From the NCBI RefSeq assembly GCF_000803065.1, contig NZ_JSXI01000024.1:124001-188000 (forward strand): 64,000 bases of DNA, read 5' to 3'. This DNA is from Sphingomonas sp. ERG5 (GTDB lineage: Bacteria; Pseudomonadota; Alphaproteobacteria; Sphingomonadales; Sphingomonadaceae). The position numbers and the translations under genes were made by a program. Under the pieces are notes generated by a model. It did no database searches and was not told the origin of the DNA. It saw nothing but the letters and a program-made list of their open reading frames with translations. Of this stretch, positions 1 to 7,428 are shown in pieces (position 1 is the first letter of the stretch; each line of letters begins with the position of its first letter).

Positions 1-81
1 AAGAATGTTCGCCCAGGCCGTTTCGACATCGGCGCCAAGTGGGGTGACGAGTCCAAGTCCGGTTACGACAACGCGGCGCAT
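1..81 (-). CDS. fabF: 3-oxoacyl-ACP synthase II, N-terminal fragment
   Basis: Only the first 27 codons lie in the window; the gene continues past base 1. The reading begins [19 protein letters not shown], the typical opening of KAS II, the condensing enzyme that extends acyl-ACP with malonyl-ACP. It lies 165 bp downstream of acpP on the same strand and ends the usual fabD-fabG-acpP-fabF order. The active-site Cys-His-His residues fall outside the window, so the call rests on the N-terminus and the context. Confidence 0.85.
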   Translation of the reverse strand, partial: MRRVVVTGLGLVTPLGADVETAWANIL

Positions 82-246
82 GGCGAATCTCCGTAATTCA
101 TCTGCAAAAGAGAACGGCCCCCCGCCCCCTGTGCGACACTAGGATGTGCGACACGCTGGGACGGGGAGCCGGTCATGTGGATGGCCAAAGGAATTGGGCA
201 AACGATGGGCACGGGCGACGCAATTGCATCGGCCCAAGCCCGCCGA

Positions 247-483
247 TCAGTCCTTATGCTCGTCGATGAAGGTGATCGCGTCCTTGACGGTCGTGATCTT
301 CTCGGCGGCGTCATCAGGAATTTCGACGCCGAATTCTTCTTCGAACGCCATCACCAGCTCGACGATGTCGAGGCTGTCCGCGCCAAGATCGTCGATGAAG
401 CTCGCGTCCTCGGTCACCTTGTCGGCCTCGACGCCGAGATGCTCGACGACAATCTTCTTAACGCGGTCTGCGGTCTCGCTCAT
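247..483 (-). CDS. acpP: acyl carrier protein
   Basis: A 78-residue acidic protein, the usual ACP length. The phosphopantetheine attachment motif GADSLD places the modified serine near residue 36. The carrier holds growing acyl chains as thioesters in the cytoplasm for the FAS II enzymes encoded beside it. It is flanked by fabG upstream and fabF downstream on the same strand, which fits an operon or closely linked transcription. The identification is essentially certain. Confidence 0.97.
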   Translation of the reverse strand: MSETADRVKKIVVEHLGVEADKVTEDASFIDDLGADSLDIVELVMAFEEEFGVEIPDDAAEKITTVKDAITFIDEHKD

Positions 484-567
484 GGTATCGTCCCTCTATT
501 GCTGGGGGTTTTGGTAATTCCCGAACGCACGTAGAACGCGTCCGGTGCCCGCGCAAGGGGGCGTCCT

Positions 568-1305
568 TCAGATCATGGCCATCCCGCCGTTCACATGCAA
601 CGTCTGCCCTGTAACATATCCCGCCTCCTTGCTGGCGAGATAGACCACTGCCGCGCCGATATCCGCGCCCTCACCCATCTTGCCCGCCGGAATGCGCGCG
701 TTGAGCGCTTCCTTCTGCGCGTCGGGCAGTTCGTCGGTCATCGGCGAGGTGATGAAACCCGGCGCGACGCAATTGACGGTGATGCCGCGCGACGCGAGTT
801 CCTGCGCCAGCGCCTTCGACATGGCGGTCAGCCCGCCCTTGGACGCGGCGTAATTGGCCTGACCCGGATTGCCAGTCGTACCCACAACGGATGTAATCGA
901 GATGATCCGGCCGAAACGCGCCTTCATCATCGGGCGCGCGGCGGCGCGGGCGAGGCGGAATGCGGCCTCCAGATTGACGCGGATCACCTGATCCCATTCC
1001 TCGTCCTTCATGCGCATGACGAGATTGTCGCGCGTGACGCCGGCATTGTTGATCAGGATATCGAGCTTGCCGAGCGCTTCGACCGCCGAGGGCACGAGCG
1101 CATCGACCGCCGCGCCATCGGACAGATTGCACGGCAATGCGGCATGATCACCACCTAGGCTGGCCCTGAACGCTTCCAGCTTTTCGCCATTCGATCCGGA
1201 TACGGCGAGGCGTGCGCCCTGCGCCGCCAGCGCCTGCGCGACGGCCGAGCCGATTCCGCCTGAAGCGCCGGTTACGAGTGCGGTCATGCCTGTCAGGTCG
1301 AACAT
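568..1305 (-). CDS. fabG: 3-oxoacyl-[acyl-carrier-protein] reductase
   Basis: A 245-residue classical short-chain dehydrogenase that reduces 3-oxoacyl-ACP with NADPH. Visible motifs are the cofactor loop TGASGGIG (12-19), NNAG (86-89), the catalytic Ser139, Tyr152 and Lys156 in YAASK, and the C-terminal GGMAMI typical of FabG. It lies between fabD and acpP on the same strand, which separates it from the many other SDRs. The gap to fabD (1306-1357) contains a small inverted repeat but no obvious terminator. Confidence 0.96.
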   Translation of the reverse strand: MFDLTGMTALVTGASGGIGSAVAQALAAQGARLAVSGSNGEKLEAFRASLGGDHAALPCNLSDGAAVDALVPSAVEALGKLDILINNAGVTRDNLVMRMKDEEWDQVIRVNLEAAFRLARAAARPMMKARFGRIISITSVVGTTGNPGQANYAASKGGLTAMSKALAQELASRGITVNCVAPGFITSPMTDELPDAQKEALNARIPAGKMGEGADIGAAVVYLASKEAGYVTGQTLHVNGGMAMI

Positions 1306-1329
1306 TTCTTATTCTCCACTCAAAACCCC

Positions 1330-1350
1330 CTCCCTTCGAAGAAGAGGGAG
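1330..1350. repeat. short inverted repeat between fabD and fabG
   Basis: CTCCCT at 1330-1335 pairs with AGGGAG at 1345-1350 around a 9-nt loop. No T-run follows on either strand, so it is not a standard terminator. It resembles the small dispersed intergenic hairpins of sphingomonads, but that link is from memory and was not tested. Confidence 0.35.
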
Positions 1351-1357
1351 AACTACA

Positions 1358-2293
1358 TTACAAACTCTTCGCCAGCGTCTCGATATCGTCCATCGTCACG
1401 GCGCTGGTCACCTCGACATCGGCGACGCTGCGCTTGACCATCGGGCCCAGCACCTTGCCGCCAAACTCGACGAAATGCTCGACCCCGGTCGCGGCCATCG
1501 CGATTACCGATTCGCGCCAGCGCACCATGCCGGTGACCTGTTCGACCAGCAGGCGGCGGATCGTGTCGGCATCGCCGACCGGCGACGCCGTGACATTGGC
1601 GAAGACCGGGACCAGCGGGGAATCAATTCGCGCCTCGGCCAGCGCCTTTTCCATCGCGTCGGCGGCGGGCTGCATCAGCGGACAATGGAACGGCGCGGAA
1701 ACCGGCAACAGCACGGCACGCTTGGCGCCCATATCCTTGGCCAGCGCGATCGCACGCTCGACCGCCGCGCGGGCGCCGGAAATCACCACCTGACCGGGAT
1801 CATTGTCATTCGCGACAGTGCACACCTCGCCCTCGGCCGCCGCTGCGGCGATTGCACGCGCCTTGTCGAGATCGGTGCCGAGCAGGGCAGCCATCGCGCC
1901 CTTGCCGACCGGCACCGCCGCCTGCATCGCCTGGCCGCGATGCTTGAGAAGCAGGGCCGTGGTCGCCAGGTCGATCGCGCCGGCTGCGCACAAGGCGCTA
2001 TATTCGCCAAGCGAATGACCCGCGACATAATCGGCCTTGTCGGCGAGACGGATGCCCCCCTCCTGCTCGAGCACGCGCAATGTCGCGATCGCGTTGGCCA
2101 TGATTGCGGGCTGGGCATTTTCGGTCAGCACGAGCTGATCCTCGGGCCCTTCGGTCATGAGACGGAAAAGATGCTGGCCAAGCGCCTCGTCGACCTCCTG
2201 GAATACCGCACGGGCGGCGGGGCTCGCCTCGGCGAGCGCCTTGCCCATGCCGACGGCCTGGCTGCCCTGCCCGGGGAAGATGAATGCGCGCAT
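1358..2293 (-). CDS. fabD: malonyl-CoA:ACP transacylase
   Basis: A 311-residue protein that loads malonyl groups from CoA onto ACP. The N-terminus has FPGQGSQ, the nucleophile elbow is GHSLG (92-96, Ser94), Arg119 lies in KHRG, and the catalytic His203 is in APFHCPL. The start at 2293 was chosen because it gives the family N-terminus MRAFIFPGQGSQ and has an AGGAGG ribosome-binding site just upstream. The frame stays open for 63 more codons upstream, but those lack family similarity. It is the first gene of the fab cluster. Confidence 0.96.
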   Translation of the reverse strand: MRAFIFPGQGSQAVGMGKALAEASPAARAVFQEVDEALGQHLFRLMTEGPEDQLVLTENAQPAIMANAIATLRVLEQEGGIRLADKADYVAGHSLGEYSALCAAGAIDLATTALLLKHRGQAMQAAVPVGKGAMAALLGTDLDKARAIAAAAAEGEVCTVANDNDPGQVVISGARAAVERAIALAKDMGAKRAVLLPVSAPFHCPLMQPAADAMEKALAEARIDSPLVPVFANVTASPVGDADTIRRLLVEQVTGMVRWRESVIAMAATGVEHFVEFGGKVLGPMVKRSVADVEVTSAVTMDDIETLAKSL

Positions 2294-2430
2294 GATATGC
2301 CTCCTGAAACTCAGGCGCGTCGGACTAGAAACATGAACGAGCGATAGCAAGCCGGGACACTTTTCCAGGGATTGGCGGACCGATCCCCGCTCTGCCATAA
2401 GCCGCCCAAAGATCAGCTGGAGGCCCGTTA

Positions 2431-3213
2431 ATGAGCATTCGTCCGTGGATACTGGCTTCAGCCGTCGTTGTTGCTGCGGCAACTCCCTACATCGCCATCA
2501 GCCAGATTCGCGGCGGCTACCTGCCCTCGGGCACACTCGACATTGTGCAGGTCCTGCCGCCCGCACCGCTCAAGGGCGACCAGCGTTACAAGGCGGACCG
2601 CAAGATCTTCAAGGCGACCCGGCCATTGCTGACCACGCCGCGCGGTGACCTCGCCACGCACGATGTCGCGACCGGCATTCCCTATATGGCGAGCGCGTTC
2701 AGCTGCGCGGTCGGCGTGGTGATCACGCCCGAGAACGCGCCGCTGACGATCAAACTGATCGGCAAATCGGGTATCGACACCGGTACCCAGTCGGGCACCG
2801 CGAAGAATGCGTTCAAGCGTCTGCGCCCCTTCCAGATCGACAAACGCAAGATCTGCCAGCCGGCCGCGCAGCTGAAGGGCAGCTTCGACTATCCCTCGGG
2901 CCATACGACCTGGGGCTGGACCTGGGCGCTGATCCTGGCCGAGCTCGCCCCCGATCGGGCAACGCCGATCCTTGCGCGCGGCCGCGCTTATGGCGAGAGC
3001 CGGATCGTGTGTGGTGCGCATAACGCCAGCGCGGTCCAAACCGGATTCATGACCGCGTCGGCGACACTCGCCGCGGACCATGCCCAGCCAGGCTTCCAGG
3101 CCGATGTCGCGGCCGCCAGGGCCGAGCTGGCCGCGTTGCGGGCGAATCCCGCGACGGCGAAGCCGGAAGGGTGCGACGCGCAGGCAAAGCTGGTGGCTCA
3201 ACCGATCCTCTGA
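2431..3213 (+). CDS. exported PAP2-type (class A-like) acid phosphatase with altered active site
   Basis: A 260-residue protein with an N-terminal hydrophobic signal segment (about 5-25), so probably periplasmic. It has the class A non-specific acid phosphatase motifs: K125-x6-R132-P133, PSGH (155-158) and SR (190-191) followed by His197. In the usual final motif the catalytic histidine is followed four residues later by Asp; here that residue is Ala201 (HNASA). The nucleophilic His and phosphate-binding residues are kept, so the fold call is firm but activity may be reduced or changed. It is transcribed away from fabD. A GGAGG site precedes the start. Confidence 0.85.
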   Translation: MSIRPWILASAVVVAAATPYIAISQIRGGYLPSGTLDIVQVLPPAPLKGDQRYKADRKIFKATRPLLTTPRGDLATHDVATGIPYMASAFSCAVGVVITPENAPLTIKLIGKSGIDTGTQSGTAKNAFKRLRPFQIDKRKICQPAAQLKGSFDYPSGHTTWGWTWALILAELAPDRATPILARGRAYGESRIVCGAHNASAVQTGFMTASATLAADHAQPGFQADVAAARAELAALRANPATAKPEGCDAQAKLVAQPIL

Positions 3214-3377
3214 CACTTGCCTTCCGCCTGAAAATCGCTAAGGACGCCGCATCCGGGGTGGAGAGCTTGGCTCTTCGCCCCTGATTGCTTTGCGAGAAGC
3301 AGATCTACGAGACGATAGCCGGAGGGGCGGTGCGCATGGTGCGTCCGTCAGCGATCGGCCAAGACGAAGGACAAGAC

Positions 3378-3803
3378 ATGGCTCTTTACGAGCATGTGTT
3401 CCTTGCGCGCCAGGATCTGGCACAGGCGCAGGTGGACGCACTGGCTGAAAATGCCACCAAGATCATCACCGACAACAAGGGCAAGGTCGTGAAGACCGAA
3501 TCCTGGGGCCTGCGCAGCCTGGCGTACAAGATCGCCAAGAACCGCAAGGCGCATTATGTGATGCTCGAAATCGACGCCCCCGGCGATGTCGTCGCCGAGC
3601 TGGAGCGTCAGACTCAGATCAACGAAGACGTGATCCGCTACATGACCGTCAAGGTCGAAGGCCATGAAGAAGGCCCCAGCGTGATGATGCGCAAGAGCGA
3701 TCGCGACCGTGAACGCCGTGGCGACCGCGAAGGCGGCCGTGGCGATCGCCCCGACCGTGGTGACCGGGCCGACCGCCCCCGTCGCGACTTCGACGGCGAA
3801 TAA
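3378..3803 (+). CDS. rpsF: 30S ribosomal protein S6
   Basis: A 141-residue S6 protein; it binds S18 and 16S rRNA in the small-subunit platform. The start at 3378 gives the family N-terminus [13 protein letters not shown] and has AAGGA upstream. The frame extends 31 codons further up but without similarity. The C-terminal 30 or so residues form an Arg/Asp/Gly-rich tail, as in many alphaproteobacterial S6 proteins. It is the first gene of rpsF-rpsR-rplI with gaps of 14 and 11 bp. A 160-nt leader precedes it. Confidence 0.96.
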   Translation: MALYEHVFLARQDLAQAQVDALAENATKIITDNKGKVVKTESWGLRSLAYKIAKNRKAHYVMLEIDAPGDVVAELERQTQINEDVIRYMTVKVEGHEEGPSVMMRKSDRDRERRGDREGGRGDRPDRGDRADRPRRDFDGE

Positions 3804-3817
3804 GGAGCATATAGACA

Positions 3818-4042
3818 ATGGCACGCCCATTTTTCCGCCGCCGCAAGAGCTGCCCCTTTTCCGCCAAGGATGCTCCCCGGATCGACTATAAGGACGTCCG
3901 GTTGTTGCAGGGCTTCGTGTCCGAGCGTGGCAAGATCGTCCCGAGCCGCATCACTTCGGTGAGCGGCAAGAAGCAGCGCGAACTCGCTCAGGCGATCAAG
4001 CGCGCGCGTCACCTGGGCTTGCTGCCCTACATCGTTAAGTAA
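3818..4042 (+). CDS. rpsR: 30S ribosomal protein S18
   Basis: A 74-residue basic protein with the S18 signature ([31 protein letters not shown]). It forms a heterodimer with S6 on the 30S platform. It lies 14 bp after rpsF and 11 bp before rplI with a GGAG-type site before its start, consistent with one transcript. Confidence 0.97.
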   Translation: MARPFFRRRKSCPFSAKDAPRIDYKDVRLLQGFVSERGKIVPSRITSVSGKKQRELAQAIKRARHLGLLPYIVK

Positions 4043-4053
4043 GGAGCGGACCC

Positions 4054-4659
4054 ATGGATGTTATCCTGCTGGAACGCGTCGAAAAGCTCGGCCAGATCGG
4101 CGACGTGGTCAAGGTGAAGGACGGGTTCGCCCGCAACTTCCTCCTGCCCAACAAGAAGGCGCTGCGCGCCAACGAAGCCAACAAGAAGGTCTTCGAAGCC
4201 AATCGCGAGAAGATCGTCGCAGACAATGCGTCGCGTCGTGGCGAAGCCGAGGTCGAAGCCAAGTCGATCGACGGCATCACCCTGACCCTGATCCGTCAGG
4301 CGTCGAACACCGGCCAGCTGTACGGCTCGGTCGCGGTGCGCGACTTGCTCGAACTGCTTGAGACCGAAGGCCACAAGGTGCCGAAGTCGGCGATCGTGCT
4401 CAACAAGCCGATCAAGGCGATCGGCGTGCATGACGTGAAGGTTTCGCTCCACGCCGAAGTCGCGGTGATGATCAAGGTCAATGTCGCACGCTCGCCCGAA
4501 GAGGCCGAGATGCAGGCACAGGGCGTCGATGTCATGTCCGCGATGTTCGAGAAGGACGAAGCGGGCTTTGTCGAAGCTTATGATCCCAACGCCGAGCCGG
4601 GTGCCACTGCCGAGGTATCGGCTGAGGCTCCTGCCGACGAAGAGACGACCGAAGGCTGA
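4054..4659 (+). CDS. rplI: 50S ribosomal protein L9
   Basis: A 201-residue L9, longer than the roughly 150 residues of E. coli L9. The N-terminal domain MDVILLERVEKLGQIGDVV-KVKDGFARNFLLP carries the classic L9 pattern, followed by a long helix and a C-terminal RNA-binding domain. About 30 extra acidic residues form the tail (AEPGATAEVSAEAPADEETTEG region), common in sphingomonads. It is the last gene of the operon and is followed by a strong intrinsic terminator. Confidence 0.96.
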   Translation: MDVILLERVEKLGQIGDVVKVKDGFARNFLLPNKKALRANEANKKVFEANREKIVADNASRRGEAEVEAKSIDGITLTLIRQASNTGQLYGSVAVRDLLELLETEGHKVPKSAIVLNKPIKAIGVHDVKVSLHAEVAVMIKVNVARSPEEAEMQAQGVDVMSAMFEKDEAGFVEAYDPNAEPGATAEVSAEAPADEETTEG

Positions 4660-4681
4660 ACCTTTCGGTACGATACATAGA

Positions 4682-4722
4682 GAAAGGGCCGTCCGGAGCG
4701 ATCCGGGCGGCCCTTTCTTTTT
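4682..4722 (+). terminator. rho-independent terminator of rpsF-rpsR-rplI
   Basis: A 15-bp stem (GAAAGGGCCGTCCGG paired with its near-perfect complement, one G-T pair) with a 5-6-nt loop is followed directly by TTTTT. It lies 22 bp after the rplI stop. Confidence 0.93.
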
Positions 4723-4756
4723 GCCGCGAGCAGATCGCGGCAACGTCACATCACGG

Positions 4757-5014
4757 TCATCCGATCAGGCCGAAGGTCCGTGCCAGGAAAATCAGGACGA
4801 TGGCGCCCAGGATCGAATAGACGAAGCCGGCCGGATGGAAGGGCTGGTCCTTGGTTGCGGGATGAAGCAATCGCCCCACAAAGCCGGCCAGGAACGATCC
4901 TGCGATGCCGAGAACGGCACTCATGATCAGTCCCATATGAACTGCGCCGGGATAGAAGAACCGCGCCAGAATGCCGACGATCAGGCCGACGATAATCATG
5001 CTCACATATTGCAT
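4757..5014 (-). CDS. GlsB/YeaQ/YmgE family small membrane protein
   Basis: An 85-residue protein with three predicted membrane segments rich in Gly and Ala (GLIVGILARFFYPG, GLIMSAVLGIAGSFLAG, GAIVLIFLARTFGL), the pattern of the YeaQ/transglycosylase-associated family. The biochemical role is unknown; members are often stress-induced. The start at 5014 was preferred over an ATG nine codons upstream because a GGAGAGGTG site sits at the right distance and the protein then begins at the family N-terminus MQYVSM. It converges on the rplI terminator. Confidence 0.85.
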   Translation of the reverse strand: MQYVSMIIVGLIVGILARFFYPGAVHMGLIMSAVLGIAGSFLAGFVGRLLHPATKDQPFHPAGFVYSILGAIVLIFLARTFGLIG

Positions 5015-5192
5015 AAGCACCTCTCCATGGGTCGCGGCCATGATCCGACGACGACAGTCCGCGCCACCCCCATCAACGGATGATCGGCACAGCGTGTCAA
5101 GTGCTGGTTAATCGCACCCGGTAGAGGCTTGGGCTAAAGCCAGGAAACTCCTGCGGAGATTGTGCCGTTCCTGCGCTGGCAGGTGGCCCGCA

Positions 5193-5270
5193 TCACGGCA
5201 CCACGACCCAAACGCTCACCACCGCTGCCAGCGGAAGCAAAGCGAGAAACAAGGGTATGATGGTTTTCAT
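5193..5270 (-). CDS. possible 25-residue single-span membrane peptide
   Basis: The frame from the ATG at 5270 encodes MKTIIPLFLALLPLAAVVSV followed by WVVVP: a basic residue and then one continuous hydrophobic helix. No strong ribosome-binding site is seen. The shape fits a small membrane peptide, but a chance hydrophobic frame cannot be excluded. The rest of the gap 5015-5549 holds no other coding sequence that can be supported. Confidence 0.25.
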   Translation of the reverse strand: MKTIIPLFLALLPLAAVVSVWVVVP

Positions 5271-5549
5271 GATGCTTCGATTCTGGTTCGACGACTTGAC
5301 CTGAAAATGCGCGCTGGGCGCAAAGGTTGCCCTTAGCTGAACAAGAATATTTCTGCGGCTTCCCGGAACTTTATCGCGGCGAACGGATATGGCGCACATG
5401 CTCGGAATGCCTCTGGATTCGAGTTCGCTGACACCCTCGTCGTCCAGGGACTACCGGAATGGTTTCGGCTCGCGTCGATCTAACGTCGAAGCAATAAAAT
5501 AGTCAATGCTATCCTTTATGCCGCAAGTTGATCGATCGAGCTGTCGGCC

Positions 5550-6329
5550 TCACCAGCCGAGATAGAGACGCAATGGGTTCGCCGGGTCGGACAGGAGCTT
5601 GATCGTCAGCGCGAACGACATGAGCACCAGCAGGGGGCGAACGCCCCGGCCGCCAAAGCGCATCGCCAGATGCGCGCCGACCTGATTGCCGATTATGCTC
5701 GCTGCGGCCATCGAGAATCCCAGCACCCAGATCACCTTGCCGCCGACGATCATCACCGTCAGCCCGGCAAGATTGGTGCAGAAGTTCAGGAACTTGGCGT
5801 GAGCAATCGCGCGAACCAGGCCAAGCCCGCCCAGCGCGACGAGCGCGGTGGTCAGGAACGACCCGGTGCCGGGACCGAAAAAGCCGTCATACAGCCCGAT
5901 CACTCCGGCGATGATCGTCAGTCCGGCGATGCCGAGACGGCTATGGCGGTCCATGTCGCTCATCTTCGGCGCGACGAGAAAATAGATTCCCATCGCGATC
6001 AGCAATACGGGCACGAAACCGGCCAGAAAGGACGGATTGACCTGCTGCACCGCGAACGCGCCAAGCCCTGCCCCGATCAGCGCCGCCAGTGCCGGCCAGG
6101 CAAAGCGGCGAAAGTCGATATGCCCCTTACGCGCAAAGGCGATGAACGCACCGCCCGTACCGAAAGTGCTCTGCAGCTTGTTGGTCGCCAGCGCCGACAC
6201 CGGCGGAATGCCCGCCGCCATCAGCGCCGGGATGGTCAGCAATCCCCCGCCCCCGGCCAGCGCATCGATCAGCCCGGCCAGAAAGGCGACCGCGCAGAGC
6301 AGTCCGATGATTTCGATCGTGAGATGCAT
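5550..6329 (-). CDS. TSUP (TauE/SafE, DUF81) family permease
   Basis: A 259-residue, multi-span membrane protein. The N-terminal GLIDALAGGGGLLTIPAL and the later GLYDGFFGPGTGSF are the duplicated TSUP signatures. The family exports or imports sulfur-containing or organic anions such as sulfite, sulfoacetate or taurine products; the substrate here cannot be told. The ATG at 6329 starts just before the first membrane helix; a TTG eleven codons upstream is possible. No sulfur-metabolism genes adjoin it. Confidence 0.88.
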   Translation of the reverse strand: MHLTIEIIGLLCAVAFLAGLIDALAGGGGLLTIPALMAAGIPPVSALATNKLQSTFGTGGAFIAFARKGHIDFRRFAWPALAALIGAGLGAFAVQQVNPSFLAGFVPVLLIAMGIYFLVAPKMSDMDRHSRLGIAGLTIIAGVIGLYDGFFGPGTGSFLTTALVALGGLGLVRAIAHAKFLNFCTNLAGLTVMIVGGKVIWVLGFSMAAASIIGNQVGAHLAMRFGGRGVRPLLVLMSFALTIKLLSDPANPLRLYLGW

Positions 6330-6456
6330 GCGGCGCTTTAACAGGGAGGTTTGGCGCTGCAACCATGGTGGTCGGCATTCCCGCTATGCGTGTCGTTTTC
6401 CGATTAACAACGGCATGGGCCATGCCAATACGGCTCCGGACAAGGCGCCACCAGGT

Positions 6457-6834
6457 TCAGTTACGAGATGCCAACCCGATGTCGGCTGATAATGGCGCGG
6501 GGGCGTTCGTGCTACAGAACCGAACAGCATCATAAAAAGCCACCTTGAAGGCTTTCAAATTTGCGGAATATGCGGCGGTTGCGGACCATCGGATGGAACT
6601 ACGTTCGCAGACATCCGTAATATCCTCAACGTTGTGGCTATCGATGACCGTAATCCATTCCACATTTGGAAGCTCGCCGTTGGAAAGGCGCATGGTGTAA
6701 CCGCGCAAATCCGACTCTAAATCGTACGCCCGGATCACCGCGTGAAGGAGATCTTGATCGACGCCCTCCACCGAACACGACAGGGCGCCTATTTCGGGTC
6801 GAGCAGCTTGATATGATTGAGCAGCCAACTCCAT
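6457..6834 (-). CDS. hypothetical protein in less GC-rich patch
   Basis: An open frame of 125 codons from the ATG at 6834; a GTG 35 codons further up would also work. No family is recognised. The protein looks soluble and mildly acidic, with stretches such as DLLHAVIRAYDLESDLRGYT and WITVIDSHNVEDITD, and has no signal peptide or membrane span. Base composition is visibly less GC-rich than in the flanking TSUP and mutL genes, suggesting acquired DNA. No clear ribosome-binding site is seen, so the call is tentative. Confidence 0.4.
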   Translation of the reverse strand: MELAAQSYQAARPEIGALSCSVEGVDQDLLHAVIRAYDLESDLRGYTMRLSNGELPNVEWITVIDSHNVEDITDVCERSSIRWSATAAYSANLKAFKVAFYDAVRFCSTNAPAPLSADIGLASRN

Positions 6835-6980
6835 TGCGGCGAGCTGAATCTGCAGTTGGCTGTGGCTCACACAATGGCAGGCATTACGCCGATGGTCGCA
6901 AATCGGCTGGTCAAATCCAGCTGGTTCAATCGCAATCACCCATGCGGTTTGCCATCATTATCAACTGTTCGCAACTGGGT

Positions 6981-7045
6981 CGAAAGCCGTTACTTCCCCC
7001 CGAACGATTTCTCGATATCGGCGTGCGTCGGCGTCATGAAGGTGG
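6981..7045 (-). repeat. diverged second copy of the mutL 3' end
   Basis: This stretch aligns with 7361-7428, the end of mutL and its 3' flank. It shares a 12-base identity (TTCTCGATATCG), a CCCGAAC match and scattered matches; by eye about 70% over 65 bp. On the minus strand it encodes ...ADIEKSFGGK-stop against mutL's ...GDIEKLFGRK-stop, so even the stop position is kept. It lies about 380 bp from the real mutL end, with one small gene between the two copies. Confidence 0.6.
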
Positions 7046-7065
7046 AAGCACAAATTGCATACGGC

Positions 7066-7302
7066 CTATTGCTCAAAATCATCGCCAACTCCGAGTGCCC
7101 GCAGTCGACTTTCTGCAGCGTCAGCGAGGCCGGGATGGTCGATTATTAGATCATAAACCTGCCCGTGCGCCTTGAAGCTAATCACGCCGTTCGAAAGGCA
7201 ATAGTCGGAGAAAGAAAGACCATCACCAAACAGGTATGCGTCTACGTCCGGAAGCGGTTCGGACTCTTCTCGAAATCGCTCCCGCTTACCACTCTTTGCC
7301 AT
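7066..7302 (-). CDS. hypothetical 78-residue protein downstream of mutL
   Basis: A charged, soluble small protein with no family recognised; its central stretch reads DYCLSNGVISFKAHGQVYDL. A GAGAGG site 9 nt before the ATG supports it as a real gene. It lies 69 bp after the mutL stop on the same strand, between two copies of the mutL 3' end, which suggests it arrived as an insert at that site. The last bases overlap a short frame that runs into the duplicated mutL tail. Confidence 0.6.
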   Translation of the reverse strand: MAKSGKRERFREESEPLPDVDAYLFGDGLSFSDYCLSNGVISFKAHGQVYDLIIDHPGLADAAESRLRALGVGDDFEQ

Positions 7303-7360
7303 ACCGGTTCGCCTCTCAATCGGAGGGACGTAACATGCTGTCGGAATGTGCGCTATTGAC

Positions 7361-7428
7361 CGAAAACGGTTTCACTTCCGCCCGAACAGCTTCTCGATAT
7401 CGCCATGCGCCAGCTTCACCCAGGTCGG
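7361..7428 (-). repeat. mutL 3' end, reference copy of the direct repeat
   Basis: This is the partner of 6981-7045. It covers the last 19 codons of mutL, its stop and about 10 bp of flank. The two copies are in direct orientation. Confidence 0.6.
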
